Shown piece by piece: positions 38,601-47,858 of a stretch of 64,000 bases of DNA. Both the position numbers and the translations under genes were made by a program. Source of the DNA: Stentor roeselii (taxonomy: Eukaryota > Ciliophora > Heterotrichea > Heterotrichida > Stentoridae). The stretch spans positions 153,244-217,243 of the forward strand of contig RSEH01000024.1 in assembly GCA_006503475.1 (NCBI GenBank), written 5' to 3'. Within the stretch, counting starts at the first letter, position 1, and every line of letters begins with the position of its first letter. The notes below the pieces were generated by a model. It saw nothing but the letters and a program-made list of their open reading frames with translations, did not search any database and had not been told where the DNA came from.

Positions 38601-39514
38601 CTGCTTACAAATTCCGAGTAGAAGGACTTTTATTCACTTTTACAAACAAAGAACTAGTAGGCGAACTAGACTCGAAGGTAAAGATGGTTGAAAACATCAT
38701 CATTCAGCTGAAAAGTAACAAGAAGTTGATGAGAGTCCTTGAAACGATCCTTGCAGCAGGAAACTACTTAAACGGAACCAGCGCTCGAGGTGGAGCTTTC
38801 GGGTTCACAGTGGATTCTCTGTCAAAAGTGATCGACATGCGAGGACAAGACGGAAAAACGACTCTTCTCGACTACCTGATCAGCTTTTTCGATGCCTCTG
38901 AGCCTGAAGTCCTTCTCTTGAAGCAGGAGTTCTTAGATATTGACTATCTCTCTAAATTGCCACTATCGCAACTCACAACTGAACTAAATGAAAACAACTT
39001 GAAACTAGTCGCAATTCGAAAAGCCATCGAATCACAGTCAAATCGAGTTGTTGATAAGTCAAAAGCTGTACTTTCACCGTTTTTCGAACAAATCGATGCA
39101 ACTTTATCGGCTATTCGAAAAAGAATAGAAGAAATCGACCCTAAATTTAAAGAACTCTGTGAACAGTACTGTATTAACCCGAAAGATGTGAAATTTGAAG
39201 AGTTTTGTGAAAAATTTGCTGGATTTTTCAGAGCTTTTGATGATAATCAGGTGAATTTCAAGAAGATGAGGGAAGAAAATGAGAAAAAAGCGAGAATTGA
39301 AGCTAGGAAAAAGGCTCCTGCTGCTTCTCGTCCTGTTTCTGCTATGCATGGTGTCGTTTCACTTGCTAATGCCAAAGCTCTTGCTGATGACTTGAGGGCT
39401 AAAAGACTTGCGAAGGGAAACAATGAGAAACTGGCTCCAAGTATCGCGAAACCTACAGGAAGCATGATCCAAGCGATTAATTCAAGGAAAATGAGTGTCT
39501 TGTCACCTGTTTAG
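35687..39514 (+). CDS. Formin (diaphanous-related type)
   Basis: 1275 aa. Residues about 55-500 form an armadillo-like N-terminal regulatory region (VKWHLLCRYHKE; WLESSSKKKTEQFIDKGGID) as in diaphanous-related formins, followed by a coiled coil. FH1 spans about 587-812: proline runs of five to eight separated by GGAQR/GSGGSSA, which should bind profilin. FH2 spans about 825-1185, with the hallmark GNYLNGTSARGGAFGF and LDDSKVKLNIEDLL. A basic tail follows; a clear DAD is not seen. Starts MGNKP. Role: nucleates and elongates unbranched actin filaments. The FH1 DNA (37450-38110) is built of near-identical repeats, so length may vary. Confidence 0.95.
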   Translation: MGNKPTPDQKIDLSSVNIQRKCTLMLSKKQEIPQSIESPLILEEFQTKLEQLALSKEQKNWLLSQPVEVKWHLLCRYHKEEKKMTSKNSENAATIIDELNQNPTLPGLKKVSSWLESSSKKKTEQFIDKGGIDALTNILIVVQEISKKTKELARVQEIVKCIFLVSSYEIALVDLAYEGTIVGILTLTMTENSEILTEMTMQILERLCWLDNNAYGLVLNSLEVFALEKSLKSRFDFILNWLQRESYKSKLIAMSLINTLVESPTDEMIRKKVRKEFAELGIREILEKIKNSLGNLLTFGEFSIVKKDINKKKKKAEKKDLEEKKDVDRARFNTADPSNKAKGKSKNVDPDNVVIGRTRRSFLHTLGQETSGSALVSSSKEGQNAFEAFMKAAQHSEDKRIEVIQEEESEEEDLDEVKQLLLAQVLLFLENLNENVENPVEVLQILAKNADAASCFDIFQMFLKQLTFIPPEKVAAEKIWKTFYEMSKRVTMNFAGEIKNGFELDLNEIAEGQKELIEKIQLLERLEQNLLARDKEIEKVRKEKYEIEEKYELLVKGSGNQIGFGNGDSNSSHFDTADSNTLISQGSRQPPPPPGGASRPPPPPPTGNSGSLAPPPPPGGAQKPPPPPPPSSAGSSALPPPPPGSVGSSAPPPPPGGAQRPPPPPPPGGAQRPPPPPPPGSGGSSAPPPPPPGGAQRPPPPPPPGGAQRPPPPPPPGSGVSSAPPPPPPGGAQRPPPPPPPGGAQRPPPPPGSGGSSAPPPPPPGGGPRAPPPPPGGARAPPPPPGGARPPPPPGAGGSAPAPPSGPGVPAAPAIVLPTKAKITPAAPMKSLFWNVIPPAQYQKSLWKNLDDSKVKLNIEDLLKHFSQKKSADKPTEAVKEEVKKVEKISFLTKERKQAVEIILGKLKLSNSAIIEALLGCDRSVLTDSSLISLKAALPDETEFGSVSGYEGDVDLLAVSDRFFYSLIKEVPAYKFRVEGLLFTFTNKELVGELDSKVKMVENIIIQLKSNKKLMRVLETILAAGNYLNGTSARGGAFGFTVDSLSKVIDMRGQDGKTTLLDYLISFFDASEPEVLLLKQEFLDIDYLSKLPLSQLTTELNENNLKLVAIRKAIESQSNRVVDKSKAVLSPFFEQIDATLSAIRKRIEEIDPKFKELCEQYCINPKDVKFEEFCEKFAGFFRAFDDNQVNFKKMREENEKKARIEARKKAPAASRPVSAMHGVVSLANAKALADDLRAKRLAKGNNEKLAPSIAKPTGSMIQAINSRKMSVLSPV
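37450..38110 (+). repeat. FH1 proline-coding repeat array
   Basis: Irregular tandem repeats of CCTCCTCCCCCTCCAGG-type units alternating with GGTGGAGCTCAAAG, encoding polyproline and GGAQR. GC-rich island in an otherwise AT-rich window. Confidence 0.9.
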
Positions 39515-39549
39515 TATATAATGTTTATGGTTTTGCTTCTATTTTTTAA

Positions 39550-41031
39550 TTATTCTACTATTTCCGCATTGTTTTCTAAAGCTTGGATAGTTTCTAGGTC
39601 TCTTGGTCGCTTTAAGTCTTGAGGATTTTCTACATCTTCTTGAACTTTGTGCTTTAACACAATGTAAAACCTGCAGTTTTGACTAAAGTCCTGAATATTC
39701 CATACCTCGCAGTAAAGTTCTTCTTCAACATTAAGCATTCTAAGAGTTTTCAAGGCATTTTTCTCATAAATCTCTAAAAACTCTTCTTCAATTCCTTCCC
39801 CAGACTCAAACAACAAAGAATCATTTTTATACAAACTCGGTTCTTTAAAATTGAGTTTATTGATTAAAACCTCTTGAATAAACTGTGCTAAAGTGACCTT
39901 ATCAAAATCAACAGTTTCAACCCATTTTCCACTAGAACAAACAAAGCACTAAACATTCCTTACACTATCATTTTTTTCCTCCAAAGCAGTGGGAAAAATA
40001 TACTTATTATGAGATCTTGACTCTTGAACCCAAACAGCTCCAAAGTTTTTCCCTCCATTCAAAACTTTAATACCTTCAATAACCTGAAGTCCAGCAACAA
40101 TCGCATTAGTACTTCCAATGGCAGGAATGATATTCCCTGCGATTTGCTGCACTTTATTCATACTCTCAAGACCAATTGAAAAGTTAAGAGCTCTTAAGTT
40201 CGAGACAGAAGACACGAAATGAACTGCGAGGTTGTCGTTTTTGTCAAAAGGCGATGGAGGCCTTGACTTGAGTGAAGAAAAAGTGAAGTGAAAGGTGTTG
40301 ACAAGTTGAAGATATGAAAGAATTGAGTACTGGTCTTTGTATAACTGGCTCTCGACTTCTGATGGGAATGTCAAAGGACTTGCTTGAGCAGGCAGGTCTG
40401 AGTTGAACAGATGGTTGAAGAGCTCGATTGGGGAATTTTGTTTGAAGGAACTTAACTCGGAAAGAATGTTTGAAGGGTCTTCTGGACCGAATAATGCCTC
40501 GTATAAGTATTTTCCCCAGGCAATGCAGTGGACTATTAGTGAGGGAGTTGATCTTATTGTGCACACTGGGTATTGCTTTGGAGATTGCTTAGGCATGCAG
40601 TCGTAACAGAGGGACTTTTTCGGAATGTGCACTGTCACTTGACCTGTCTTGCTTTGGGTACCTGCGTCGATGAAGGTTTTGCCTAGGAATACACAGTTTC
40701 GGTTCACGTATCTTCGAGCTCCTAAGTTGTCAAGAGCATTAAAAATCAGATCAAAACCTTCAAAAAAATCAGTCTTCAACTTAAAAATATCTTGATGCAT
40801 TCCTTGTATTTTCACATCAGGTCTTAAACTACTAATAACATTAGCAGCAACAAGTGCTTTAGGCATTCCCACATCACATCTCTTAAACAAAAACTGTCTA
40901 TTCAAATTCGATTTATCAATAAGATCCAAGTCCACCACAGTCAAATCATCAGCTCCAGTAAGTACAAGAGTTTTCAGCAGTTCACATCCAATCCCTCCAG
41001 CCCCAACAACTAAAATCTTTTTATTTTCCAT
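39550..41031 (-). CDS. UBA2: SUMO-activating enzyme subunit 2 (UBA2) with 15-nt intron
   Basis: 488 aa after removing the intron 39949-39963. ATP-binding fold starts VVGAGGIGCELLKTL and includes DLDLIDKSNLNRQFLF. Zinc-site CxxC pairs are CYDC and, after the splice, CFVC. The catalytic Cys lies in YPVCTIRSTPS, and the crossover motif HCIAWGKYLYEALFG follows, as in UBA2. The C-terminal part beyond the intron holds a ubiquitin-fold-like domain (ETVDFDKVTLAQFIQEVL). Shorter than animal UBA2 (about 640), lacking most of the C-terminal tail. Acts with AOS1/SAE1 to charge SUMO onto UBC9. Confidence 0.93.
39949..39963 (-). other. 15-nt intron in UBA2
   Basis: Minus-strand GTAAGGAATGTTTAG. Removal joins KNDS to CFVCSSGKWVET and so restores the second CxxC. 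It lacks the A at position 10 found in the other six introns. Confidence 0.9.
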
Positions 41032-41103
41032 GAAATTATAACAAATCCATTCAAGGGGCCTAATTACATCAAATATCTAAAAATCCAACAATTAAAATAT
41101 CAG

Positions 41104-43155
41104 CTACTTCCTTTTAATATCTAAAGGCATTAAAGCCCTATGCTTTTGAGGCTTTTCTGTAAATCCCAAACTGCCTTTCCCGTTGTAAGGCTTCGGCAAG
41201 TTCGCACTTGGTGCAGGTGAAATGTTTTCATGAAGGGCTCGATAGTTATCTTCAGTCTGGTCAGAAAAATAACCTTGAGGCTTTCTTGACTCGTAATATT
41301 TTTTCGCTGCATCTTGAAACACTACTACTTTTTCTTGCACTGTTTCTTTCAGCTGGTTTCCTGAAATTTTAGGAAAAAATACGCTTTTGTGTTGAACTGC
41401 AAAATTAGGAAATTTCCAGACTTTATTGATTTCATCAAATTTTGACTTTTCTCTGACTTTTCTAACTTCTTGTTGAGGAATGATATTTTTAATGACAGTA
41501 AGCAAAAATTCATTTTCAACTTGTTTCGCTCTACAATTTTCTAAAATTTCTTCTTTTTCCAGTTCAAACTCATGGTTCAAGTCTCCTAATTCAGCGACAG
41601 CAGCTTTACACTTGACTTTAAGTTGTTTGCTGACTTTTCTTAAATCTTCTAATTCTTCCTGCATATTCGCATATTCTTTTTCCCTGATCTCAATTTCTTC
41701 TTCTTGTTTTTTGAAAGCATCAAGTAACTTTTTTTCTTTTTTCTTCTGCCTTCTAAGTTTTTTTCTGTATTCCTTTTGAGCGACAAGTCTTTCACGAGTT
41801 GCTTTATCAAGTTCTTCCCCGCCTTGAATGAGTTTGGCCTGGATTTCACCCATCATTTGATTGAGCTGAGTCTTTTGATGAGTTTCTTCAACTGATTCGC
41901 CGAGTTTTTTAAGGTTTTTTGTGAATCTTCTTGAGGCTCTTCTGATGGGCTCGTCGATTTCTTCAACGTCATCAGAATGTTCGGGGTTCTTTTTGTTTCT
42001 TTTAACTGGAACTTCGACGTATTTTTCGATGACCCTGTCAACGAAGATAGGTTCGCCTTTAGACTGTTGTTCAAGAAGTTTTTTTAGTTTTTCTATTTCT
42101 TCGGCGTATTCTCGAAGCATCGCGTCTTTTGGGTCTTCGTTGATTTTCGGCTTGTTTTGGATGAACTTGGCACGACTGGCATATCGAAGTGTGCTCAGAC
42201 TTTCGTCGTAGTTGTAGTCGGCAGGCGAAATGACTGCAATCATCAAGGTCTTTGTGTTGCCTCCGAGAGAGTCTTGCAGGAGCATTGTCAGTTTGGAATC
42301 TCGGTAAGGAACATGGCCACCTTCTACCAGTGCATTGATAACATTTCCTAAAGCACTCAGCGACAAGTTGATTTTAATCGCTTCCTTCAGCCGATCCCCT
42401 TCAGCTCCAGTTTTTTTCTGCCTTTCCGATCCAGCCAAATCAACCAAATTAAGTTTCCCAGCACGAATCAAGTCCTTTCCTCCCTGTTTAACAGAAGTTT
42501 CAATATAAATCGTGAAAATCGCATGAGACCTAGAACTCGTATCATTCATTTTCGTCTTCTGAACGATTCGATGCTTATTCCCGTTTTCCATGGCAGTTCC
42601 AATATCAGCAATAGACTTAACGGTAAAAAGTTGCAAGTTCTTCACAAATATTCCTCGATCTTTACTTTCTTTCAGTTCAAGTTTGACATTAGGGTCATAT
42701 TTAAGTAAATCCCTGATTTCTTCATTATAGATTTCAATATACGAGCATCGAACCAGAAAGATTTTATCTTTCTGAGCTTCTGAAATACATCCAAAAATAT
42801 GTGCAAAAGAATTCGGAATAATTCCTCGTTTTTCAGCATCCGTAGGAACCCCAAGCATTGTGAAGGTCTTTCCGCAGCCTGTCTGGCCATATGCGAAGAT
42901 CGTCGAGTTGTAGCCTTGCAAAGTTGACTCTACCAAAGGATATGCGGACTCATCGTAAAGCTGTTGTTGAGTAAAACTCTCGTCGAATACTGCGTCATAC
43001 GCGAAGGTCTTCGGAAGGCCTGACTTGTTGTCTGAAATCGCGACCTGGTTAATGCTTCGGTCGAAAGAAACAATTGAAGCATTGCCTCGTTCTTTCTCAG
43101 TGTTCGACAAAGGCCTGCTTCGAACGACGACTTTCACTGTTTCAGTGTTAGACAT
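41104..43155 (-). CDS. Kinesin-2 family motor
   Basis: 683 aa from ATG 43155 ([16 protein letters not shown]). Motor domain about 6-345: P-loop [13 protein letters not shown], switch [12 protein letters not shown], switch [22 protein letters not shown]. The segment [17 protein letters not shown] and the neck sequence [20 protein letters not shown] are typical of kinesin-2 (KIF3/FLA10), the anterograde intraflagellar transport motor. Coiled coil about 360-590, then a small globular tail. Head-to-head with the MKT1-like gene, start codons 29 bp apart. Confidence 0.95.
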   Translation of the reverse strand: MSNTETVKVVVRSRPLSNTEKERGNASIVSFDRSINQVAISDNKSGLPKTFAYDAVFDESFTQQQLYDESAYPLVESTLQGYNSTIFAYGQTGCGKTFTMLGVPTDAEKRGIIPNSFAHIFGCISEAQKDKIFLVRCSYIEIYNEEIRDLLKYDPNVKLELKESKDRGIFVKNLQLFTVKSIADIGTAMENGNKHRIVQKTKMNDTSSRSHAIFTIYIETSVKQGGKDLIRAGKLNLVDLAGSERQKKTGAEGDRLKEAIKINLSLSALGNVINALVEGGHVPYRDSKLTMLLQDSLGGNTKTLMIAVISPADYNYDESLSTLRYASRAKFIQNKPKINEDPKDAMLREYAEEIEKLKKLLEQQSKGEPIFVDRVIEKYVEVPVKRNKKNPEHSDDVEEIDEPIRRASRRFTKNLKKLGESVEETHQKTQLNQMMGEIQAKLIQGGEELDKATRERLVAQKEYRKKLRRQKKKEKKLLDAFKKQEEEIEIREKEYANMQEELEDLRKVSKQLKVKCKAAVAELGDLNHEFELEKEEILENCRAKQVENEFLLTVIKNIIPQQEVRKVREKSKFDEINKVWKFPNFAVQHKSVFFPKISGNQLKETVQEKVVVFQDAAKKYYESRKPQGYFSDQTEDNYRALHENISPAPSANLPKPYNGKGSLGFTEKPQKHRALMPLDIKRK

Positions 43156-43184
43156 TAAGTTTATTGTTAAATAAATGCTTATAA

Positions 43185-45185
43185 ATGGAAATCCTGCGCG
43201 AGGTCCTTTCTTATCTGCAAGAGTTGAAACTTGTTCATACTTCTCAACTCTCTGAACTTCGGCCACTTGTCGCTGTTGACGGGGAGTCTTACATTCAGAA
43301 CATGCTGCAAGAAGACTTTTATTCGCAGGTTCTCGGAGGATGCAACTTTACACTCAAGTCGCATTTGACTTTCGCCTTGCGCAAGTTCAAAGAGAAGGGA
43401 ATCACTCCAGTCTTCATCTTTAACGGAATTCCTTTGAGGACTGAGACTGCTGTCATTGCCAAAAGGTACAAACGCTCGCAGAAGCTCTGGGAAAAAATGA
43501 GTAAGCATCAAGGAGTCGATATTGAAAAAATTCTGATTAAACAGGAAGTCGCTGGCTTTGAAAACCTCAGAGAAATTTATTCTATTGTTAGGGCTGAAGG
43601 TGGAGAAGTCATGAAAGCACCGAGTTACTCAGGGTTTCAACTTGCTCATCTGGAAAAAAATGTCGCTGCTGTCATGGGCTCTGTTGATTTATTGTGTTTC
43701 GGTCTGGGTAAAATCGTTTTAGAAGTCGACTTTGAAGGAAACAGCTACTCTTATATCCTTGCAAGTGATGTCTTTAGAGAACTGAAAATCAGTCAAAAAC
43801 GTTTTTCAGAAATTTTAATCAGTAAAGGCCTGTGGACTGGTAAAAAGCTTTTGAAAACTCCAGTAATTGAACTGCTGCAAGAAGGGATTCTTCAAGTTCC
43901 TGAGAAAGAACAACCAGAACTAGAAAAATTTTACAATCTTATCGATTCAGAGTTTTATCTGAGTAAAGATCTGGAAAAAGTGCATTTCAAGTCACTTGCA
44001 GAAGTTCAAAATCTCTTTCCCAGTAAAAATCAAGAACATCTCTTCTACGCGCTTTGTCTTCTGCCACTTTCTTCTAGTCTTCTTTCAGCCTTCGTGAAAA
44101 AAGTTGACGTGATGACTCCTCCAGTGGCGGACTCTTTGAAGTACCGTGCATTGGTGAGCAAGTACAAGCCGATAATGAGGAAAGTTTACAGTGTTCTCTT
44201 TAATCTATTTGAAAACCCTTCGCCCGGGACTATTCGTGGAATAAAGACTTTTTACTGGTACGACGAAATTCAGCCTTTTCAACTTGACTTTGAAGTAGTT
44301 AAAGAGCTAAACTTTTCAGCGATTTTAGAGAAATTCGAAGTTTCTGGCGAGAAAAACGTTGATATCCAAAGTGTCTGCAAGTTTCACATAGCTCTTTGGA
44401 AGGAGGCCAAAGAAACCTTTTCAACTCTCAGGACCGGGCCTGACACTTACAGGTTAAAAACACTAGAAACTCTGAAACTAAAAATCTTTTTCAAAGTCTT
44501 TCATGCAACAGGCCTGATAGGCATCAACTTCGAGCCGACTTTATTCGAATACATTTTAACCCTGTCCAATCCTGTCTTTCAAAGTCAGATTCTCGTCATT
44601 TTAGAACTGTTGAAACTCGGGCTACTTGACTGGAAATCAATGAGTTTAATCAAGGTCCCTGAAAGTGTCTTGAAAAAAATAGCACCTGACTCGGATGATC
44701 AAGCAAAGTTGATTTCTCGAGTTTGTTCTTTAGTCCCTGCAACTCTGAGTCATGATACCTGGACTTCCTCAGTCGACCATGACTTGGCACAGTTCTACTC
44801 AATGACGAGTCACATCTCAAAAGTCCATTCTTACCTTTCAGAAGTTTTTCTGTTGGAAGAGTTTATCTCAGGCCGAGTGGAGATAAGCAACTCGAGTGTC
44901 TCAGAGTATTTGAATCATCTTCAGCTGGTCCCGCTTAATAGTGTCATCGTCGGAATCCTTGTCAAAAAGGTCCTGGAGGGCAAGTCCGTGGTCGAAATCA
45001 CGAAAGAAATTCCTCAGGCCATCGACATTGTCGCAGATTTGGAAAAAGCCTGGTGGTTCTGGAAAGAGTTCGTGAATGTCCTCTGGCTACTCACTAAAGA
45101 CACTGATGACGTCAGAGGACTGCTGGACCAGGCTAGTAAGAAGTTTAAGACTACTTTGATTAACTCTGGAATTCACGTAATTTAA
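43185..45185 (+). CDS. MKT1-like XPG-fold protein
   Basis: 666 aa. N-terminal third is an XPG/FEN-type PIN fold ([56 protein letters not shown]), but the cluster of catalytic acidic residues is incomplete, as in yeast Mkt1. The rest (about 290-660) is helical and corresponds in length to the MKT1 N and C domains. Family role: post-transcriptional regulator interacting with poly(A)-binding-protein-binding factors. Starts 29 bp from the kinesin-2 start; 18 bp upstream of a coiled-coil gene on the same strand. Confidence 0.8.
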   Translation: MEILREVLSYLQELKLVHTSQLSELRPLVAVDGESYIQNMLQEDFYSQVLGGCNFTLKSHLTFALRKFKEKGITPVFIFNGIPLRTETAVIAKRYKRSQKLWEKMSKHQGVDIEKILIKQEVAGFENLREIYSIVRAEGGEVMKAPSYSGFQLAHLEKNVAAVMGSVDLLCFGLGKIVLEVDFEGNSYSYILASDVFRELKISQKRFSEILISKGLWTGKKLLKTPVIELLQEGILQVPEKEQPELEKFYNLIDSEFYLSKDLEKVHFKSLAEVQNLFPSKNQEHLFYALCLLPLSSSLLSAFVKKVDVMTPPVADSLKYRALVSKYKPIMRKVYSVLFNLFENPSPGTIRGIKTFYWYDEIQPFQLDFEVVKELNFSAILEKFEVSGEKNVDIQSVCKFHIALWKEAKETFSTLRTGPDTYRLKTLETLKLKIFFKVFHATGLIGINFEPTLFEYILTLSNPVFQSQILVILELLKLGLLDWKSMSLIKVPESVLKKIAPDSDDQAKLISRVCSLVPATLSHDTWTSSVDHDLAQFYSMTSHISKVHSYLSEVFLLEEFISGRVEISNSSVSEYLNHLQLVPLNSVIVGILVKKVLEGKSVVEITKEIPQAIDIVADLEKAWWFWKEFVNVLWLLTKDTDDVRGLLDQASKKFKTTLINSGIHVI

Positions 45186-45203
45186 CTCCTTAGGTATTAT
45201 TTA

Positions 45204-46043
45204 ATGCATAAAACTAGCTCCAGTTGGGATCAGGAAGGCTTCACTGCGACTTTAACAAAACTTAGGAACTTGCAGAAGGAATTCGAGTCGAAGCAGGACT
45301 ATGGGGAAGCGAATAAAATAGAAGAACAGATCCAGAAGGTCAAACTCAGTCATCGCATCAAGACTGTTAGAAAACTCAGAATGGTGCAGAGGAAGGAAAG
45401 ACACAGCATTGACTTAAAATACCAGAAAGATAAGCAAGACTTTCAGGAGAACTGGGAAGATCGCATTAAAATGATCAGTGATAAGTTTAAATGTCAGAAA
45501 GAAGAACTGCGTGATCGACATGCCACTTTCATTGAAAAGGAAAAAAAAGACTTGGAAAAAAACGTTCCTTTCATTTTTAAGCCTTCTTCACAGCTTCTCA
45601 ATCTCATTGCTTGTAAGGAAAAAGCTGTTTTGGCAAAGAAGTATAAAGAAGCACAGAAAATGACTCAAGAAATACAAGAAACTCTGGAGTTTGAGAAAAA
45701 TTATTTTGTTGAACAGAGAAATGCTAAGATTAACAAACAACTTAACATTTTTAAAGCGAAACTTGAAAAAGAAGTCGCTGCTCTTGAGATTAAACAAGAA
45801 ACTGAATTGAGTGAGATTAAAAAAATCATGGATCTTGAAAGGGAAGGAATGGAAAAGAAAGTAGAGAATATTTGTAGGGAACTAGAAAATGCACAGAATA
45901 TTCAGGTTAATATTGTCAAGGGACTTCATACTACTAATGCGGGCAGGCAGAGTCCTGCCAAACCTGGTAGTGCCAGGGATCAGTCATCTAGCAGGTTTTC
46001 TAACTCTCGAAGGGCTTCACCTAAGCCGAGGATTGTGAAGTGA
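45204..46043 (+). CDS. Coiled-coil protein
   Basis: 279 aa. Nearly all charged helix (about 10-240), with a conserved-looking core (VPFIFKPSSQLLNLIACKE) and a Ser/Arg-rich tail (RFSNSRRASPKPR). A UVR-like helical hairpin is visible near residues 25-60 (FESKQDYGEANKIEEQIQ). Family not recognised; composition suggests a basal-body or axoneme component. Confidence 0.7.
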   Translation: MHKTSSSWDQEGFTATLTKLRNLQKEFESKQDYGEANKIEEQIQKVKLSHRIKTVRKLRMVQRKERHSIDLKYQKDKQDFQENWEDRIKMISDKFKCQKEELRDRHATFIEKEKKDLEKNVPFIFKPSSQLLNLIACKEKAVLAKKYKEAQKMTQEIQETLEFEKNYFVEQRNAKINKQLNIFKAKLEKEVAALEIKQETELSEIKKIMDLEREGMEKKVENICRELENAQNIQVNIVKGLHTTNAGRQSPAKPGSARDQSSSRFSNSRRASPKPRIVK

Positions 46044-46239
46044 TTATTTAATAATTTAGAATTCCTGACAGTTATTTAATAAAACCTCAAGATACTCTAT
46101 CAATCAGATTATTTTATACTGCATTATTAAATCATTCAAGTAATTAACAAATCAATTACTTAACATTCAATCATCACAAGAAAAACCAATCAATTAACCC
46201 AAAACCTGAAAAAATCTCAGTCTAACTCTAACCCCTTCA

Positions 46240-46884
46240 TTAAAAAGTCTTATCTATCATACTAAAAATGCTAACCTCATTCAATCTCCACAACTTCTCT
46301 CCAAAGGTCATGGCAGGTTTCAAATAATCAGTAGGTTCATTTAAAACCAAAGAACTTTCCTCAACTTTCGTCTGCCCAGTCTGCTGTTTTTGTGAAAAAT
46401 TCAAAGAAAAGTTGAATTTTTGCACCTTCTTCAAAGGTACAGTATTAGTCAAACAAGCAGTTGAGTAAATCTTAAATTTCGACCGAGGAGAAATTTCAAT
46501 GACCTGTGGCTGATAAATCCTAAAAACTCGACTTTCCCGATTTTCCTTCTTCGGCGAGCTTTGAGGTCGAAAGCTTTGAAAATCTTTCCTTTTTCTAGAC
46601 TGAGGTTTAGTAGTTTGAACTCGAGTAGTTTTTTCACTTTTCCCTTCTTTTTTCCTATTTCCTATTTCAAACTGAACATATTCCTTCATGAATTCCGGAA
46701 GAGTTTCTTGATCCCTCTGGAAGGTTTCCTTGATTTCAAGTTTTTTCCTATCCAGGGTGTTATTTTTTTCATTCAGTCTATGCACAGGGCGAGTTTCTGT
46801 CAGTCCTCCAGGCAAGACCATCAAAGTTTTAGGTGTGACAGGTTTGAAAGTTTGAAGCACAGGGCGATTTTTTCCAATATTCAT
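46240..46884 (-). CDS. Basic hypothetical protein
   Basis: 214 aa, Lys/Arg/Gln-rich and without hydrophobic core apart from the C-terminal MTFGEKLWRLNEVSIFSMI helix. N terminus contains KPVTPKTLMVLPGG. No recognised domain. Head-to-head with the next gene, 17 bp between start codons, the shortest divergent spacer in the window. Confidence 0.6.
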   Translation of the reverse strand: MNIGKNRPVLQTFKPVTPKTLMVLPGGLTETRPVHRLNEKNNTLDRKKLEIKETFQRDQETLPEFMKEYVQFEIGNRKKEGKSEKTTRVQTTKPQSRKRKDFQSFRPQSSPKKENRESRVFRIYQPQVIEISPRSKFKIYSTACLTNTVPLKKVQKFNFSLNFSQKQQTGQTKVEESSLVLNEPTDYLKPAMTFGEKLWRLNEVSIFSMIDKTF

Positions 46885-46901
46885 TTTCCTAATAAACAGT
46901 T

Positions 46902-47393
46902 ATGAATACTTACAAGGAAGAAGGCTACGAAAACCCTTATCGATACGGTGCTCTTGTCGGTAACTGGGTGGAAGAACGATTCGGGAAAGAACTAGCTTCC
47001 AGGAACGACCCCAGGTCCCATTTTACGACGAGTTACCAGGCGAATCACAGTAAAAACAGCACAGTTCACAATGCAGAGCCTGCCGCTGTTGAACCTGAAT
47101 TCAACCCAAGCAAAGTTTCTCAGTCCGGGGTGGACCGTCACTTGTTTTTCGGTCACGGAGCAGTTCAAGACGAGTTCGAAAACCGAGACCTTCGATCGAC
47201 TTATGAACTGAGCATGTTGAGGAAGATTCCAGCTCATGTGACTGTTCAAAGCAAGTTCATTCCGCCTCCTCTGCCTGAAAAAGACTCAGGTTCAGTTGAA
47301 GAAGTTGCTGGAGGGCCTCGAAAGCCGAAGGCGTATCATGAGTTCACAAAACGATGCGACGCGACTTTTAACAAGGTGGGCTTCAGGAAATAG
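46902..47393 (+). CDS. Small Tyr/Phe/Pro-rich hypothetical protein
   Basis: 163 aa. Repeated motifs of ordered aromatic residues without a hydrophobic core (ENPYRYGALVGNWVEERFG, PRSHFTTSYQANH, RHLFFGHG, AYHEFTKRCDATF). Small proteins with such extended, aromatic-rich sequences are common among microtubule inner proteins of cilia; this is only a resemblance. Ends 17 bp from the convergent EF-hand gene. Confidence 0.65.
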   Translation: MNTYKEEGYENPYRYGALVGNWVEERFGKELASRNDPRSHFTTSYQANHSKNSTVHNAEPAAVEPEFNPSKVSQSGVDRHLFFGHGAVQDEFENRDLRSTYELSMLRKIPAHVTVQSKFIPPPLPEKDSGSVEEVAGGPRKPKAYHEFTKRCDATFNKVGFRK

Positions 47394-47410
47394 TTATGTT
47401 AGTGATAAGA

Positions 47411-47845
47411 TCAGAGATCTAATAGACCTGAGGATAGTTCTCTTATTGACACTCGGCCTGAGTTTTCACTGTCGAAGTCCTTGAAAAGACGTTCTACTTC
47501 TTTTGGGGAAAGACGGTCGCCTGAGGAGCAAAGCGCTTTTTTCAACTCGTCTAAAGTTATCAGGTCGTCTTTTTCACTGGAAAACGAGTTGAAGTACTCA
47601 GAAACTTCTTCTTTTGAAAGGTCGGATAACTTCTTGCATTGACCTGCAAGACGTGTGAATTCTTGAAGGTCGATGTAGTTCCCGTTGATGCAAATCGCGT
47701 TTCTTGTCAGTTCTTCTAATTGAGACTCAGTCGGAATGAACCCAGCAACACGAAGTCCTTTGCCAAGATCAGCTAATTTCATTTGTTTCGAGTCGTTTCG
47801 ATCGAAAGTGTTGAAAACATCTTCAAGTTTAGACCTGCCGTCCAT
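47411..47845 (-). CDS. Calmodulin-like EF-hand protein
   Basis: 144 aa from ATG 47845 (MDGRSKLEDVFNTFD; the upstream codons would overlap the PP2C stop). Four EF-hands: hand 1 TFDRNDSKQMKLADL, hand 2 degenerate (CINGNYIDLQEF), hand 3 SSEKDDLITLDEL and hand 4 canonical DSENSGRVSIREL. Closest in layout to calmodulin/troponin C or centrin-like sensors. Lies 13 bp downstream of the PP2C gene on the same strand. Confidence 0.8.
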   Translation of the reverse strand: MDGRSKLEDVFNTFDRNDSKQMKLADLGKGLRVAGFIPTESQLEELTRNAICINGNYIDLQEFTRLAGQCKKLSDLSKEEVSEYFNSFSSEKDDLITLDELKKALCSSGDRLSPKEVERLFKDFDSENSGRVSIRELSSGLLDL

Positions 47846-47858
47846 GATTATTACGCAA

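Noticed and set aside
43156-43266. Extended kinesin start
   Set aside because: The upstream codons overlap the MKT1-like gene; motor homology begins at [16 protein letters not shown].
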